Made by a program: the position numbers and the translations under genes
The notes under the pieces: generated by a model
What the model was told of the DNA's origin: nothing
The model's input: the letters and a program-made list of their open reading frames with translations, nothing else
Databases searched by the model: none
Assembly: GCF_000003195.3 (NCBI RefSeq)
Contig: NC_012873.2
Span: forward strand, 10,501,894 to 10,565,893
Direction of reading: 5' to 3'
Length of the DNA stretch: 64,000 nt
Source of the DNA: Sorghum bicolor
Lineage: Eukaryota > Streptophyta > Magnoliopsida > Poales > Poaceae
Shown here: piece after piece, positions 1 through 11,961 of the stretch
How positions within the stretch are numbered: position 1 is the stretch's first letter
How the letters are laid out: each line of letters opens with the position of its first letter

Positions 1-688
1 TCATTGCATAGTCTTTTCAGAACCATATATTACTCGTAGCAATAAAAAAGAACGATAACAAAATAACTAAAGTTCATGATATTCAAATAAAATAAGGTTG
101 CGCAGGTCCTCTAGAAGTCATCGCTTAGATTCACAGGTCTTTGCAGAACTCATTGCATAGTCTTTCGAGAACCATTATCTCCTAACATGTCCTCCAGAAA
201 GCCAGCAGCTTGAACACTTGCGGGTGGAGAAGATGTTGTTGCAGTAGACCGGCGGGAGCAGCGGAGCGACAACCATGGTCGATGCGGCAGCAAAACGAGC
301 GGGAGTAGTGGTGGCTGCGGCAGATGCAGCGGTGCCTCGCCTGGAACTTGAGTAAAGATTTTTCGCCTCATGATTTATTTTCCCACATAATTGGATGGAT
401 TGAGTTGAAGGAGACAAGATCTTGCTAATTGGGATGCACCTCTGCCGATTTCATTGAACAAGGGCTTGGAGACAGAGTATTTGGGGCTGGGGGAGAGAGA
501 TGCCAGGTGCACGAGGGGAATCGTGGACGCGGGAGCTCGCTAGGAAATTGCGAGCTCGTGCTCACGGAGAGAGCGGAGGCGCGCACAGGGGGAGAGAGTA
601 GGCAAGCGTGCAAGAGGATTTGACGTTGCGGTGGCAGCAGAGCAATGGATCTGAAAGGGAGGCCGATGGAAACTAAAAGTCTCCCCAA
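1..688. other. Unassigned segment with GC-rich core and a direct repeat
   Basis: No gene recognised. A 26-bp block beginning TCATTGCATAGTCTTT occurs at 1-26 and again at 150-175 with two mismatches, so a short duplicated unit lies at the window edge. The 430-640 part is GC-rich and open in several frames, but no frame shows a known domain, conserved motif or splice-site pattern. It could be a captured first exon or the edge of a transposon cut by the window start. Confidence 0.3.
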
Positions 689-1186
689 ACGTGAACTAGC
701 CGGTTTCTACTAGTCTCGATTCTAGTGAGGACTTCATTTATCAGAGAACCTATTTTACTCTTTCTCTATATATATATTCTCTTGACACGTGAGCAAAACT
801 CTGATCTGTCAATATATTTAAAGGCACTCTCAATATATGAAACTATTAGCAGTTTCTATAGCATTGAACATCATACCAAAAAACCATCCTTCCCTGTACA
901 AGATTTTCTACAGTACACGACATAAGTGGTGATAGAAACCATATTCGCGCTCCTAATTGGCTATGAGTAGTTTATTATCTATATGACCTAGTTTCTTAGT
1001 TAGATCTGGTTTCTTGGATTTTCTCTCTCTTCGTTAAATCTATTGCCACATCAGCAAATTGTCTACGTGATATTGTAATTAATATCTATAGAAACTACCA
1101 TATAGTTTCTGCATTGTGAAGTCCTAAGAGAAATATAAACTACAATTAATATACCATTGGGACTGCCCTAATAGCAAAACATTGTA
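689..1186. other. AT-rich segment, probable MITE remnants
   Basis: AT-rich DNA with no coding signal. Near 1105-1172 the phrases 'TCTGCATTGTGAAGTCCTAA' and 'GGGACTGCCCTA' resemble the terminal phrases of the MITE at 39804-40010 and of the fragment near 47755, so this is probably a decayed relative. I could not define both ends. Confidence 0.3.
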
Positions 1187-1431
1187 CTCCCTGCGTCTCC
1201 AAAAGAATGTAATTATAAGAAACAAGTCAGTCCAACTAGTTAAAGTTTGACCAATTATAATAAATAATATTAGCATTTATGTATCTAAATAAATTTATTA
1301 TAAAAATATATTCTATAACTAATATACTTACTTGATTTCATGAGTATTACTGTATTTTTATATAATTTTGGTCAAAGTTTACATTGTTTGACTTATCAAA
1401 TAAGAGAATTATATTCTTTTATGGACGCAGG
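1187..1431. mobile_element. Stowaway-like MITE (Tc1/mariner type)
   Basis: A 245-bp AT-rich element starts CTCCCTGCGTCTCC and ends GGACGCAGG; the two ends are inverted copies, and the similarity continues inward (AAAAGAATGTAATT against the complement of AATTATATTCTTTT). It is flanked by TA on both sides, the target duplication of Stowaway elements. No coding capacity. A truncated relative lies at 2539-2637. Confidence 0.8.
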
Positions 1432-1914
1432 TAATACTATGTAAACAGATAGTTGACTTAGCATCCATTGATTCAACTATGAACCCCTCACCAGCGGACG
1501 TTCCCCATGTTCCCTCACCGGTGGTAAAGGATATTTTGAGTGACATATCCATCCTCCCTGGCTCCCTGCAATGCATTTTAGGCCCCTTTAGAATAGAAAA
1601 ATTAAAAAATATGGTTATGATAGGAAAAAAAAACAGAAAACAGTAGAAGTACATTAACAAAACACAGAAACAAAAAATACACAAGAAAATCAATAAAGGA
1701 GTGTTTGGATCACAGGAACAAATGACAATAGGAACTAAAGTGATACATAAATTTATAAAATTGTGGGCACCTGTGTTTTTATGAAGCTTTTCTTGTTTCA
1801 GTTTGTTTTGGAGTTTCGATCATGTGCCAACTATGTGCAAAACGACGAAGACTACTAATTTCTGACAACAAAACATTGTTTTTGACGCAATCTGCAGGGA
1901 AGACCCCTATCTAT
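1432..1914. other. Intergenic, nothing recognised
   Basis: AT-rich sequence without recognisable coding, terminal-repeat or RNA-gene features. Short open frames here lack domain similarity that I can see. Confidence 0.4.
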
Positions 1915-2530
1915 CTTTTCTTTTTCTTTTATTGAGGTATAGACAAAAGAATAAAGTATACAAGAAGGCCTTCAAGGCCAAAAAAACAAAAATATAAAAG
2001 AAGCTGCTAAAGTCTACTCTCACACCATGTTTTCAGGGGATTAGCAGTCCTCTTCTTGGCCTTGATGCAAACTAGGCCAAGTTCTTCTTTCAGAAGAATT
2101 TTCTATTCGACAAGAGAGGCTGCTCTGCTGTCAAAGATGACACCATTTCTGACTTTCTAGATTGTCCAACAGGCCAAGATGAATATTTCTCTGAAGATGT
2201 GACTTTCAAAATCTGTCCCGCATTTGATCAACATTTCATGGGGCTAGAGGGTGATGTCCCAGTCGATGTCTAGGAGGTTCCAGCAGGCCTGGCTGAATCT
2301 ACATGCGAAGAACAGGTGTAAAGATGATTCTTCTGGGCATTGGGTGCTTAGGGCACAAGCATAGCTATCTAAGTGCATTCTCTTTCTCTTGAGAAGGCTT
2401 CTTGTGCATAATCTGTCCCTAACCAGTAGCTAGGTAAAGAATTTGTGCTTTCCGAGGTTGCCTCCTTTCTAGATCCACTTAAAGATCGGTGAAGTATCGA
2501 CTTGCCCCTGAAGGTGGTTATAAGCACAGA
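1915..2530 (-). pseudogene. 5'-truncated LINE relic, ORF2 C-terminus (zf-RVT)
   Basis: Read on the minus strand, this encodes the end of a plant LINE ORF2. A basic 'DRLCTRSLLKRK'-type segment is followed by a Cys/His-containing zf-RVT region (SSLHLFFACRFSQACW, about 2285-2340) and a tryptophan-rich tail (ILACWTI, KVRNGVIFDS), with several stop codons. The 3' end faces left and finishes in an A-rich tail, seen on the plus strand as T-rich sequence at 1912-1936. Only the 3' 0.6 kb is present, as is usual for incomplete reverse transcription at insertion. It is the same protein region as 15060-15554 but a different, more diverged copy. Confidence 0.75.
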
Positions 2531-2538
2531 ACATTGTA

Positions 2539-2637
2539 CTCGCTCTGTCTCCAAAAGAATATAATTATAAGAAACATGTTAGTCCAACTAGTTAAAGTTT
2601 GATAGGTTTATAGTAAATAATATTAGAGTTTCTAAAT
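2539..2637. mobile_element. Truncated Stowaway-like MITE
   Basis: The first ~100 bp match the left half of the MITE at 1187-1431 (CTCCAAAAGAATATAATTATAAG, then AGTCCAACTAGTTAAAGTTTGA) after a TA. The right half and its inverted terminus are missing; the sequence changes abruptly near 2637 into LTR-like DNA. Confidence 0.65.
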
Positions 2638-3126
2638 AAGTCAAACACCTCCCACTCATCTCCTTCATAGATACATCTTTGTGAGATTGGGAGTGATTCC
2701 AAGTGCATTTGCTTGAGTAATTGCATCTAGTGGCACTTGGAGATCGATTTGGCTGCGGTTTTCTTGTTACTCTTGATGGCTGCTGCCACCTAGACAACTT
2801 AGAGCAGCAGAGGAGGATTGGCATGAGTTGGTGATTATTCGTGGCCATCTCTCGGTGATTGTGAGGGGTCTTGTACCTTCCCCGGCGGAGAGCGGAAAGA
2901 TAACTCTAGTGGATTGCTCGTGTCATTGAGGTACCTCACTTGTGGGTAGGTTCTTACGGTATCCTAGTGAGGAAGAGGTTCATGCTACACCTCTTAGCCA
3001 CCAAACCACTAAGTGTTGGTCGACACAACGGGGACGTAGCGTGCCGGCAAGCATGTGAACCTCAGGAGAAAAATCAGTGTCTCAATTGTTTTTGATTGGC
3101 ATTCTCCCGGTGCTTGATTGTTTATA
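2638..3126 (+). mobile_element. Old LTR fragment, left piece
   Basis: The sequence resembles the R/U5 part of Copia-type grass LTRs and shares phrasing with the solo LTR at 3132-4678 (for example 'CTTGTTACTCTTG.TGG' followed by 'CACCTAGAC'). It appears to continue at 4684-4897 after the solo LTR, and at 15812-15895 after the LINE, where it finishes with a typical 'TTCACCCCCCTCTAGCC' end. It is therefore probably an older LTR twice interrupted. Its own left end was not found. Confidence 0.5.
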
Positions 3127-3131
3127 TATTG

Positions 3132-4678
3132 TGAAAGCATCTAGGCCCCCAATGAGTTTTGGTGATTAATGACAATGTTGATTACTATGACTAACATGTG
3201 TTTAGCAGAGGCAAAGTCGTTTATGTTAGGTCATGGTAATGGTGATCGATGGACTAGATCGTTCATGCCAACTTAATGGTGGAAATCATTTCGGTTTTCA
3301 AAGGATGGTTGGACATCGTCGGGACTAGACTAGGTCTAAGTGCCATATGGTGAAGAAGGGCACTTAGAGTAGTTTAGGACTTTGCTTTTTCCTTCGACCG
3401 TACTATTAAGGGGGGCATTGAGAGGGTAGCTTGACTAGTTAATGCTTTTGGTTTAGGTGTGGTGCACACTTGGTAAACCTAGCACTAGGCAGCTCTAAGA
3501 AAGTCCTTAGATCGAGAGGAACAAACTTCATTTTGGAAAGATCGCATTTCGATGAAGTTTGGGTGCCTAAAGAGGCATCAGACGCTGCACTGGACGCTCT
3601 CTGAGCGCGTTCGGTGGTGCTGACCTGGGTCAGCGTGCCTGGGTGCCTAGGGTTAGGCATCAGACACATGCACGAGACTCGCTGGGGTGCGTCCGGTCCC
3701 TTACCCAGGGAGGTCTGCAAGTTGGACAGGGCACCAGACGCACGCAACGGACCCACTGGGGTGCGTCCGGTCCCGTACCCAGAGAGGGTTGCAGATCACC
3801 CTCACACCGAACGCTGGCACCGGACCCACTGTGAGTGCGTCCGATGTACTGTCAGAGGTAGTACAGTTAGCCGTTAATGGGGCACCGGACGCTCTGTGCA
3901 GTGCGTCCGGTGCAGCATCAAGCGCGTCCGGTGCTCCCGTTTTATGTGGAAAACAGGTGGCCGGCCCTTGGACTTGATGGGGAGTATTTATACTCCTCCA
4001 CCTCGTCGATGGGAGGTCTCTTGCCCATTTGATCAGATGAGAAATACCTTGTGGTGCAAGAGAGAAGCAAGAGCCTAGAGAGGATTGAGAATTGAGTGAT
4101 TTCTTGAGTGAATCCTTCTCTAGTTGAGTTCTAAGAGTTCATGTGTGCATCCACCACTCTTTAGAGACTTGTTTGGGGTCAAGTGAGAGTTCTTTGCTTG
4201 TTACTCTTGGTGGTCGCCATCACCTAGACGGTTTGATGGTGATTGGAGGCACGAAGACCGCCCTGAGTTCCTATGGGTGGCTTGTGTCAAGCTTGTGAGC
4301 GGTTTTGGGCGATTCACCGCAACAGAGTGTTGAAGAATCAACCCGTAGAGAGCACTTGGTCCTTGCACGGACCAAGGGGAGCAAGACCCTTGCGCGGGTG
4401 CTCCAACGAGGACTAGTGGCGAGTGGCGACTCTTCGATACATCGACAAAACATTGCCACGTTCTTCTTGCTCTCCTCCTTTACTTTCTAGCATTTGCTTT
4501 GAGTATTTGCATTCCTAGAATTGCCATGCTATAATAGGATTGGAATTAGGGTACAAAACTTTTATCCAGTAGCTCTCTAAAACACAATAGGCACAAGGGG
4601 TTGAATTGGAGCTTATAGGTTGCTTAAATTTTTAGAGAAGCCCAATTCACCCCCCTCTTGGGCATCTTGATCCTTTCA
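3132..4678 (+). mobile_element. Solo LTR, 1547 bp, with 5-bp target duplication
   Basis: Begins TGAAAGCATCTAGGCCC and ends GGGCATCTTGATCCTTTCA; the outermost bases form the short inverted repeat TGAAAG...CTTTCA. The 5-bp direct repeat TATTG flanks it at 3127-3131 and 4679-4683. No internal domain, primer-binding site or second LTR follows, so it is a solo LTR left by recombination between two LTRs. Position 3580-3930 is a GC-rich array of short related motifs in both orientations. The family looks like a grass Copia LTR, but I cannot name it. Confidence 0.85.
3580..3930. repeat. Array of GCGTCCGGT / ACCGGACGC motifs with a perfect hairpin
   Basis: At least eight variants of GCGTCCGGT or its complement occur here, including two nearly identical blocks (CTGGGGTGCGTCCGGTCCC at 3681 and 3757). 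At 3882-3892 GCACCGGACGC faces its exact reverse complement GCGTCCGGTGC at 3903-3913 across a 10-base loop, giving a perfect 11-bp stem. The array lies inside the solo LTR. Confidence 0.8.
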
Positions 4679-4683
4679 TATTG

Positions 4684-4897
4684 GTGATTGGTTCATCTCT
4701 TACACGGTGGTATAAATATCTCATCCTATCCATTTACTTACTGCAAAGTAGTGTAATTAGTTTAGTTGCTTACTTTGTCTTGTGTAGCTTAAGTTCACTC
4801 GTGTAGCTTGAAGTGACATAGCTCTTGTGTGTCTAGTGATCATATCAACTAGAATTGTTGGATAGGCGGCTTGCAAACACCCTATTAGAGCTAGAGC
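4684..4897 (+). mobile_element. Old LTR fragment, middle piece
   Basis: Continuation of the LTR-like fragment seen at 2638-3126, resuming directly after the TATTG duplication of the solo LTR and stopping at the LINE target site. It resembles the U5 region of Copia LTRs but has no coding content. Confidence 0.45.
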
Positions 4898-4912
4898 AAA
4901 AAGCTTTGCTTT
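4898..4912 (+). repeat. LINE target-site duplication, left copy
   Basis: The sequence AAAAAGCTTTGCTTT here corresponds to AAAAAGCTTTGTTTT at 15797-15811 (one mismatch), directly after the A-rich LINE tail. The two copies bracket the whole LINE, including the solo LTR inside it. Confidence 0.75.
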
Positions 4913-5228
4913 ATCACTGATCGATGACCATGGCACCACGCCGTACCGGGTCGGAGAAATGAAGCCGCAGTAGTAGTCAACGATGGCAACGTAACTGCTG
5001 TGGGTGGAAGCTAGCAGCAGCCAGATAGCCAGCCACGAAGCTGGAGACAACAGGGCTTCTGACGATGTAGATCGAAGCTTCCCGAAGCCATGGCGATTGG
5101 GTGGCAATTCTCGACTTGCTGACCCCCTCTTCGTCGCATGAACTAGTCGAGGAACTCTCCGTCGGTCATTCGCCAACCATCGTTCGGGTCCTTCCCCAGC
5201 GAGTAAGTCCTCCCCCCTCGGTGCAACC

Positions 5229-5963
5229 ATGATCTTCCCTGGGCTTTCGTTTGAGGAAGGAGCCAAGGTGCAAGCTGAAGTCGCCCATTTGTTCGGCCTC
5301 CCCATCACCTTTCCGGAGCTGGTCCCCTCCTCCTTTGCGCTTGTCGCCGCCTTCGGCCGGTGCAAGTTTCGCCTCGATGTTTCTTCTGTTGGCCACCTTC
5401 TGCAAGCTGCTATCGGGGGCACTGCTGCTCACTTCAGGGTGTCACACCTTGGTGGCCGCACTTTCAAATTCTTCGTTTGCTCGAGAAGGGTAGGGTTCTT
5501 CATCGTGAACCTACGCTCCTTTTCCTGTCCTTCGTTCTCGCTTACCTTTTACCTCTGGGGAAATGGTGGCCCTGATTGGCGTAGAGAGCTTAGGCTGTTT
5601 GAGCTCGAAGAGGCTAGCTCTTGGTCCCCTGCTGTTGCCTCACGTAGAGGGCAACACAATCTTCCACCCAACCAGCTTCCGCAGCCACGCAAAACCTTCG
5701 CTGATGCGGTTCGCCTTGGACCGGTCCAGAAGCTCACCGGTGCAAACGCAATCCCCCTTGGCAGGTGATCAGCGTTTCTAAGGCTCCAACGGCCGCGTTC
5801 CCCTCTGTTGCCCTCGGCTGGTCTGCTCGGAGCTCGTAGCAATGGCGGACGGAGCTCCAATGGCGGGTCAACTGGCAGCCGCAATTCGGGTCCAAGGGAC
5901 AAGCCTACAGGTCTCTTCTGTCCGAGGTGCTTGTCCTCTGGGCACCGTAGGTGGGGCCACGCC
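5229..5963 (+). pseudogene. LINE ORF1, N-terminal part
   Basis: Encodes the start of the nucleic-acid-binding ORF1 protein common to a group of grass LINEs. The chosen ATG at 5229 begins 'MIFPGLSFEEGA'. A conserved block with 'LVAAFGRCKFRLDV' and 'LWGNGGPDWRRE' follows, then a serine/proline-rich linker. A TGA at 5766-5768 interrupts the frame, which then continues to a zinc-knuckle-like segment (CPRCLSSGH, about 5921-5947). The frame ends exactly at a codon boundary at 5963, where a solo LTR is inserted; the same frame resumes at 8967. ORF1 proteins of this type coat the LINE RNA; the biochemical role is taken from the family. Confidence 0.75.
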
Positions 5964-8961
5964 TGTAACACCCTAAAATTTACTCCTTTTGAAATACTGA
6001 TAAGATTATTTAATTTTATATTTTTGTACTCATGAAAATATAGGAAAAATAATATATTTTTTAAATGAAAATTTATCATAAGGCTTAGCAATATTATTAT
6101 GCATACATGCTGGTGCATATGTTTTGATGTGATGCTTGTTGCTCCTTTATGTGTTGAGTGAGCAAAGTTTTTAAAATGCGTTTAGTAGATCGATCTTCCT
6201 TGTTGACCAGTACGTCTTTATCTTTATCTTTATCAACCAAATTTCTTGTTTCTCAACTCAAGTTTTTATTAGGAGCTTCCTAAAATCTTTTCTTTACTCA
6301 AAGCACTTCTTTTAGTTTCTCGTCTATCAAGCAATCTCTACAAACTTTTCGGAAATTTTTCCATCTTCTGTTCTCACTTTTCTCTGAGCATGATCTAATT
6401 TTTAGATACTCCAAATAATCTTATCATGAGCTCCAAATACTTTATTTGAGTTCCCCATGTCTCTGAGAATTTTCTCCGAATTTTTAGAGCTTTCGAAATA
6501 TTTTTCACAATTTAAATAATAATTCTAGACTTTTCTAGAATTATTTTATCTATGAAATTAAATAAATCCGAAAATAGTAAATCTCTTATTCTTTTTCCAA
6601 CGCTCAAGGCCCATGTTTTTATTTACTAATGAGCTTTAATAATTAATTAGGCCTATTAGTAAAGGTGGAGGATGCAACATTGATTAGTACCAAATCGCTA
6701 GTTGACGTAGATTTGAAGAGTTTTTCTCCCTATATATATATGTACTAACCCCTTGGTTAAAGTACACCAAAACTACGTAAAGAGAGTCTAGTTTGGAAAT
6801 CTCTTAAAGTAGTAAATAATATTTTGTCTCTCTATTTCATACTCCGTTGCCGGGACGTGCACATACATCTTCCCTAGCCGCCAGTGGTTGTCGTCTACCC
6901 ATCACTGGATCCGCGCTGTGGTGATCATCCTCTCTAAGCTCCAACAAGCCATTGCAGTCCACCTGGTTTCCGGGCAAGTCGCTATCTTTTGATGGTGCCG
7001 TTTATCTCCAAGTAACTATGTACGTCATCTACATGTGAAGTCGGATCAGCAGGTCTTGTTCTCCGTCATCGGCTTTCGATTGGAACAATTGCCCCTGCGA
7101 TGCCGATGCTGCTGCCCTGACTGTCATCAGTAACTAAGGCTAAAGTAACTCCGTCATAATTTTCATCAAAGAAACAATACTTGACATTGAGTACATGACT
7201 GGATGACTCAAAGTACGTATCTACTTCTCTCTTAGTTTTTTTTATTATCCTTAGACGTTTTGTATCGTTTTAAATTGCCTTAGACACATAGTGGTGCAAT
7301 CTACGTCTTAGAACCAATAGTTCATGAAGTCACGTTTGTGAATTTTATAAATAAAACATTAATCTGATTAAATATATATGCCATGGAGTTTCTAATAAAA
7401 AGCAATTAGGGCTCAATCTCGGCTTTTCATAGTTAAATATTATCTTGATTAATATCATGAAAATGTATCTTTATTAATTATAATTTGCTTGGTTTAAACA
7501 TGACTCATAAAAAGTCCATTTTGAAGCTATCTCGCGTGCACTTTATTTTGCAAAGTGAAAGCTTAACGTAATTAAATTATAAAACAATGTCTACAAAATA
7601 AAATGCGAGTAGTTTATTTAATCTAGATTTTGAATTAAATTATGTTTTTACTAATCTGATCTAAAGAACTTTTCACATAGTTTTGCTCAACTAAAATGAT
7701 AAATCAAGCATAAATAAGGTTTTTCTTTAATATAATATAAAAGTCTCTATAGTCGTTTCTTTTGAACTGTAGCTCCGACTAGAGTGTTTTTTATGCTTGT
7801 GTGCTGTAGCAATGTGTAGAGCCGTTTTCAAACCTTTTTATTGATTGGTGTACTGTTCTAATTGTAGTCTTGTTTGCTTCGTGTATGTTGTCTCCGATTG
7901 TTTGTGTGTTCATGAATCGATGATCGAAATTAGACGGTGAGCAATTCGTGGTGAACAATAGTGCTTCAGTGATCAAGATCAGTACTTGGACAACTAAAAG
8001 GATCAACAAGAGCATTTGGATTAAGGCAAGTATAGCATTTGGATTTTATTTCTATGACCATGATCCTGTGACTAGATTAATGTTAAGTAATAAAAGATAA
8101 AAATGACTTTTTAGTAACTTGATGATTTATCTGTACGTGATTACCCGGGACAACAGTGCAACCATGAGGGCTATAATGGCTCTGGCTTTAGCTCAGTATG
8201 AAGACCTTTTCTAGCTTGTTAGAGGTTACCCAAAAGGGCGGAGGGGCTGAACCGTTTTGGGTATAGTGTGGCCTCTGTCTGTATGTGTATAGGTTGCGCG
8301 TCATTGTGCCATCGGAAGGGGGCTCTATATGTGCGCGCAAAGGAAACCTTGCGGCCCTAACATGTTAGACGAACTTTTGAAAGGCTTCATAGCGATCCCT
8401 GCCGACCTTCCTTGGTAGTGGGTTAAGAGGTCGACGGGCCTCGGGCGAAAGAATAAATCATGACTCATGGGTAAAGATGTACAACCTCTGCAGAGTGTTA
8501 AAACTAGTATACTAGCCGAGCTCACGGTCAGGAGCGGCCTTGGGGACATCTACATTAAGGGTGATGATTCTTGTGTGTTAAATATACTCATTGTTTATTG
8601 TTTAATGCTCTACATTATTTATGTCACATTGATCATGAGATTGTGGGATCTATACAATCTAGTTGCTATACTTGTGGAGTTCGACATGGACTCACTCTTG
8701 CTATTTCCCCCAAACCTCAGGAGAAGTTTAGGCTTGTGATCAACCAGTCAGTTGGATCCTGTTGAGTGAAGTTAATACCCGAAGTTTGGAGTTGTCTATC
8801 CGCTGTTTGCTATCAAAGGTTATATCTTTTATACTAAGTACGTTATATATTTATGCATTGTCTTTTGATATTACCCTTTATTTGTAGCTATATGTGAGAT
8901 TTGGCTTCTAAGACTCACATATGGTGCATATCTGATTTTGTCCTTAAAATCGGATATTACA
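5964..8961 (+). mobile_element. Solo LTR of a chromovirus-type Gypsy element, 2998 bp
   Basis: Starts TGTAACACCC and ends CGGATATTACA, and is flanked by ACGCC at 5959-5963 and 8962-8966. There is no internal domain. A block of about 420 bp (8146-8560) is nearly the same as 38295-38726 in the 3' LTR of the element at 33512-39255, and both LTRs begin TGTAACACCC, so they belong to related families. The starts diverge, so this is not the same subfamily. It sits inside LINE ORF1 and is therefore younger than the LINE. Confidence 0.9.
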
Positions 8962-8966
8962 ACGCC

Positions 8967-11913
8967 GAATTTTACTGCCGCTCCCGACCTGCAGTCAAAA
9001 CCGGGAAACATGCTGGTAACAGAAACAGGCCTGCACCTCGCGCTGGTTGGGCGAACCGCGCCGAGACCGGGTCGTATCACACGCCGGATCTCAATTTGAC
9101 CGTTTTCCCGGAGCCGGTGTCGCCCGAGCAGCAACTCTGGGCCGTGGGTGAAGCTGCACCGCGCCAACCCATCACTATGCTGCCTGAAGGAGGGGGTGGG
9201 TCGCCTTCATTAACTCTCGGCCTCGCTCTCGACCCTTCGCCTTTCACTCCCCACTCCTCCCCTTCCACAGTAAACCCCACCGCTCCCTCTCCCTCCGACC
9301 AACTCCGCCCGGCGGTGGTGCACCATTCCACTTTGGACATGGCGTACCAACGTGCGGACCCAAGACCCTTCATCCCAGAAGGCTTCATTTGGAATGATGT
9401 TCAGGACCGCGTCTTTATGAGCAGAGCTGTTGCTCCTTCTCGGCCTCCCACCATGAATGAGGACCTCGCCATCGCAACGTTCAGCCCTCTTCCTGGTAAT
9501 GAGCTCAGCTTTGCTATAATTAGGAATACCATCAGAGCCTTTTTAGCTCAGAGAGGGGTGCAGTATCATGCCATTATGCCCTGCCACCTAGGATAGGCCT
9601 ATGTTCGGTTTAGGCATGCTTATGATCGAGATAACATGGTTCAGCTCAGTCCAATGGTCTTTGGCAACATTGAAATCAAATTTGTGAAGCATGATCAGGG
9701 TAGCAACTGGAGGGCAATTGATTTTAATGATGATGTCTGGATGTTAATGATGGGTTTTCCTGATGACTATAAGACTGAAAGACACATTCACAATGCTATA
9801 AATGACTTTGGGAGAGTGGTTCTGTGGGAAGAGAGTGAGCATTTCCCTGGTAGAGTAATGGTCAGAGCTAGGGTAACTAGTGTGCATGAAGTTCCACAGT
9901 TTCTGCTCTATACTGATCCAACCAACCCAACTGGTCAGTCCTGGACCATCCAGTGTGAGGTGATGCAGAGGGCTCCTAATGCTGTAGAGCCACCACAGGA
10001 GGAATATGTTCCAGAAGATATTGATGAGCTGTAGTTTATCCCCTTTGATTTCTTTGGCTTAGGGCAGCCTATATCTATCCAGGACCAGCCACAGCAAGGA
10101 CAGAACCAGGGGAATGTTCAGGGCTTTGGTCAGAACATGCAGCACCAAGGACAGCAACAGGGTCAGGAAGAAAATCAGCAGGGACAAGTCATTCAGAACC
10201 CCCCCAGAGTTAGTACAGCATGGACAGATCCTGTTGGCCCCTTTGCAGCATAACCCTATCATCAATCCTACAAATTCCTGGATGGGCTGGCCCAATGCCC
10301 CAGCACAGCTTCAAGCCCAAGCTGCCCAGATTGTCAATGGCCTAGAGGGAGGTCCAGACTTGAACTTGCAAGAGCAGATAAACCTTAATGATCCTTCCTT
10401 GGATCCTTTTGAAGTAATAATCACACCCTCCCTCTCTGCACAGCCTAATGATTTCCTGAACCTTAATGAAGTTAGAGGGCTCATGGAGGAATATATTCCT
10501 CAGCCAGTGGTAAACCCAGCCATCCTTGAGCAGCAACAGGATCATAACAATGTCATGGGCTTCCCACTTCCCCCTCTTGTTGATGTGCTGGGAGAGGAAG
10601 TACCTTTGGACCAACTGCTGAATGGCAATGAAGAAGAGGAGGAAGATCAGCAAACTCATGCTTCTCCTGTACAAGCTGTCCCTAACACCAATGAACCTGA
10701 CCAAGCAGTTGGCTTTGATGGAACTGAACAAGTAATATCTGATTCTTCAGCTCAGGGAGGTGCTCTACCAGAACTGGTCAGAGAGCTAATGAGCCAGCAG
10801 CCCCAGCAGCTCTCTGAAACTTGCATGCTAAACCAGGCCCAGGATTCAGTGCCCGATCAATTTTAGGCCCAACTGCAGAATTATGATGGAACAGTTTCAG
10901 ACCAATTGTTTTTGGCCCAGCAGAACCTTAGCCCCCACTCGAGAGCCCATAACACTGTTACTGGTCTGGCCCAGAATGGAGTCAATTTGAGCCCAGGAAA
11001 GAATGCTGAACAGGAAGGACTTGCTACTCTTGAGAGCTTGGCTCAGCTGAACTCTGCACTGGTAGAACCAGTTGGATCAAAACCCATTGACACTGCTCCT
11101 GAAAAGGACAGCCCTGATCTCCTCTGCAAGGAAGACATTTCCATTACTCTGCCTGAAAACCTGGACTCTCTAGAACAAAGCCAGGAACCTAACACTCAGA
11201 TCAGGCAAGAGATGGAGCAGTTCAAAGAAAGTGTGACAATGATGCAGCAGGAGATGTCTAGGGCTGCTCATTCCAACAAGCTCTGGTCCAGGTTCTTTTG
11301 CCATAACTCCCCAGGTAATCTCACTGTTCAGATCCCAGCCAACTGGGCCAATTTCTTCACAGTACTATTACTTTCACCAACCCACTTTAGCTGGGCCAGA
11401 GATATAGTGACTTCTGAACTCATGAATTTACTGCACAATCCAACTGGGTCCACAGCCTTCAGTATACCTGACACCTGTCCTAATTATGTGCCCACACATT
11501 GTCTGACAGATACTGGAGTACATCAACAAATTCCAAGGCTGGTGGAGGAAGTGCAGGACAATGAAAAGGAACCCAAGTCAAGCTCCAAGAAAAGAACATC
11601 TAAAGAACCTCTACTCTCTGACAAAGAGGTAAGAAGGAGTGAAAGGGTTAAAAACAAGGCAAATGGATTTAAATCCCCCTCATGTTCAGATAAAAGATGC
11701 CTCTCTTGCTCACCTGCTCCCCCTACCCTCTCTGTCAAACTTATGCAGACACTAGAGAGCAAGTTGGGAGGCCTGTCTGAAGAGGAACTCCAGGAGGACA
11801 ATTTCAACAAGAAGAAACTCAAAACCCTCACTGTGGAGAGAAAGAAGAAGACAGTCAAAGGAAAGGGAGTAGCAGAAGAGGGGCCCACCAAGGCCATGGA
11901 AATAGAGGACTGA
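8967..11913 (+). pseudogene. LINE ORF1, central and C-terminal part
   Basis: Continues the frame of 5229-5963. A conserved block around 9400-10030 contains 'LPGNELSFAIIRNTIRAFL' and 'WRAIDFNDDVWMLMMGFP'. A TAG at 9594-9596 and a TAG at 10032-10034 interrupt it. Coding then shifts frame near 10110-10200 and continues as a glutamine-, asparagine- and acid-rich region (10200-10866, TAG at 10864), a further stretch (10906-11500) and a lysine-rich basic tail ending at a TGA at 11911. The low-complexity middle and basic tail suggest a long RNA-binding protein. The total ORF1 would be about 1,200 residues, far above typical plant LINE ORF1 length. Confidence is high for LINE origin and lower for domain details. 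Confidence 0.7.
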
Positions 11914-11961
11914 GCTTTGTCTTAGCTGCTCAGGTCTTTTGCTCATTGTTAGAGCCACCTT

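Noticed and set aside
429..688. GC-rich frames on both strands as a host first exon
   Set aside because: Neither frame shows conserved motifs, and the neighbouring sequence is repeat-like; left as unassigned.
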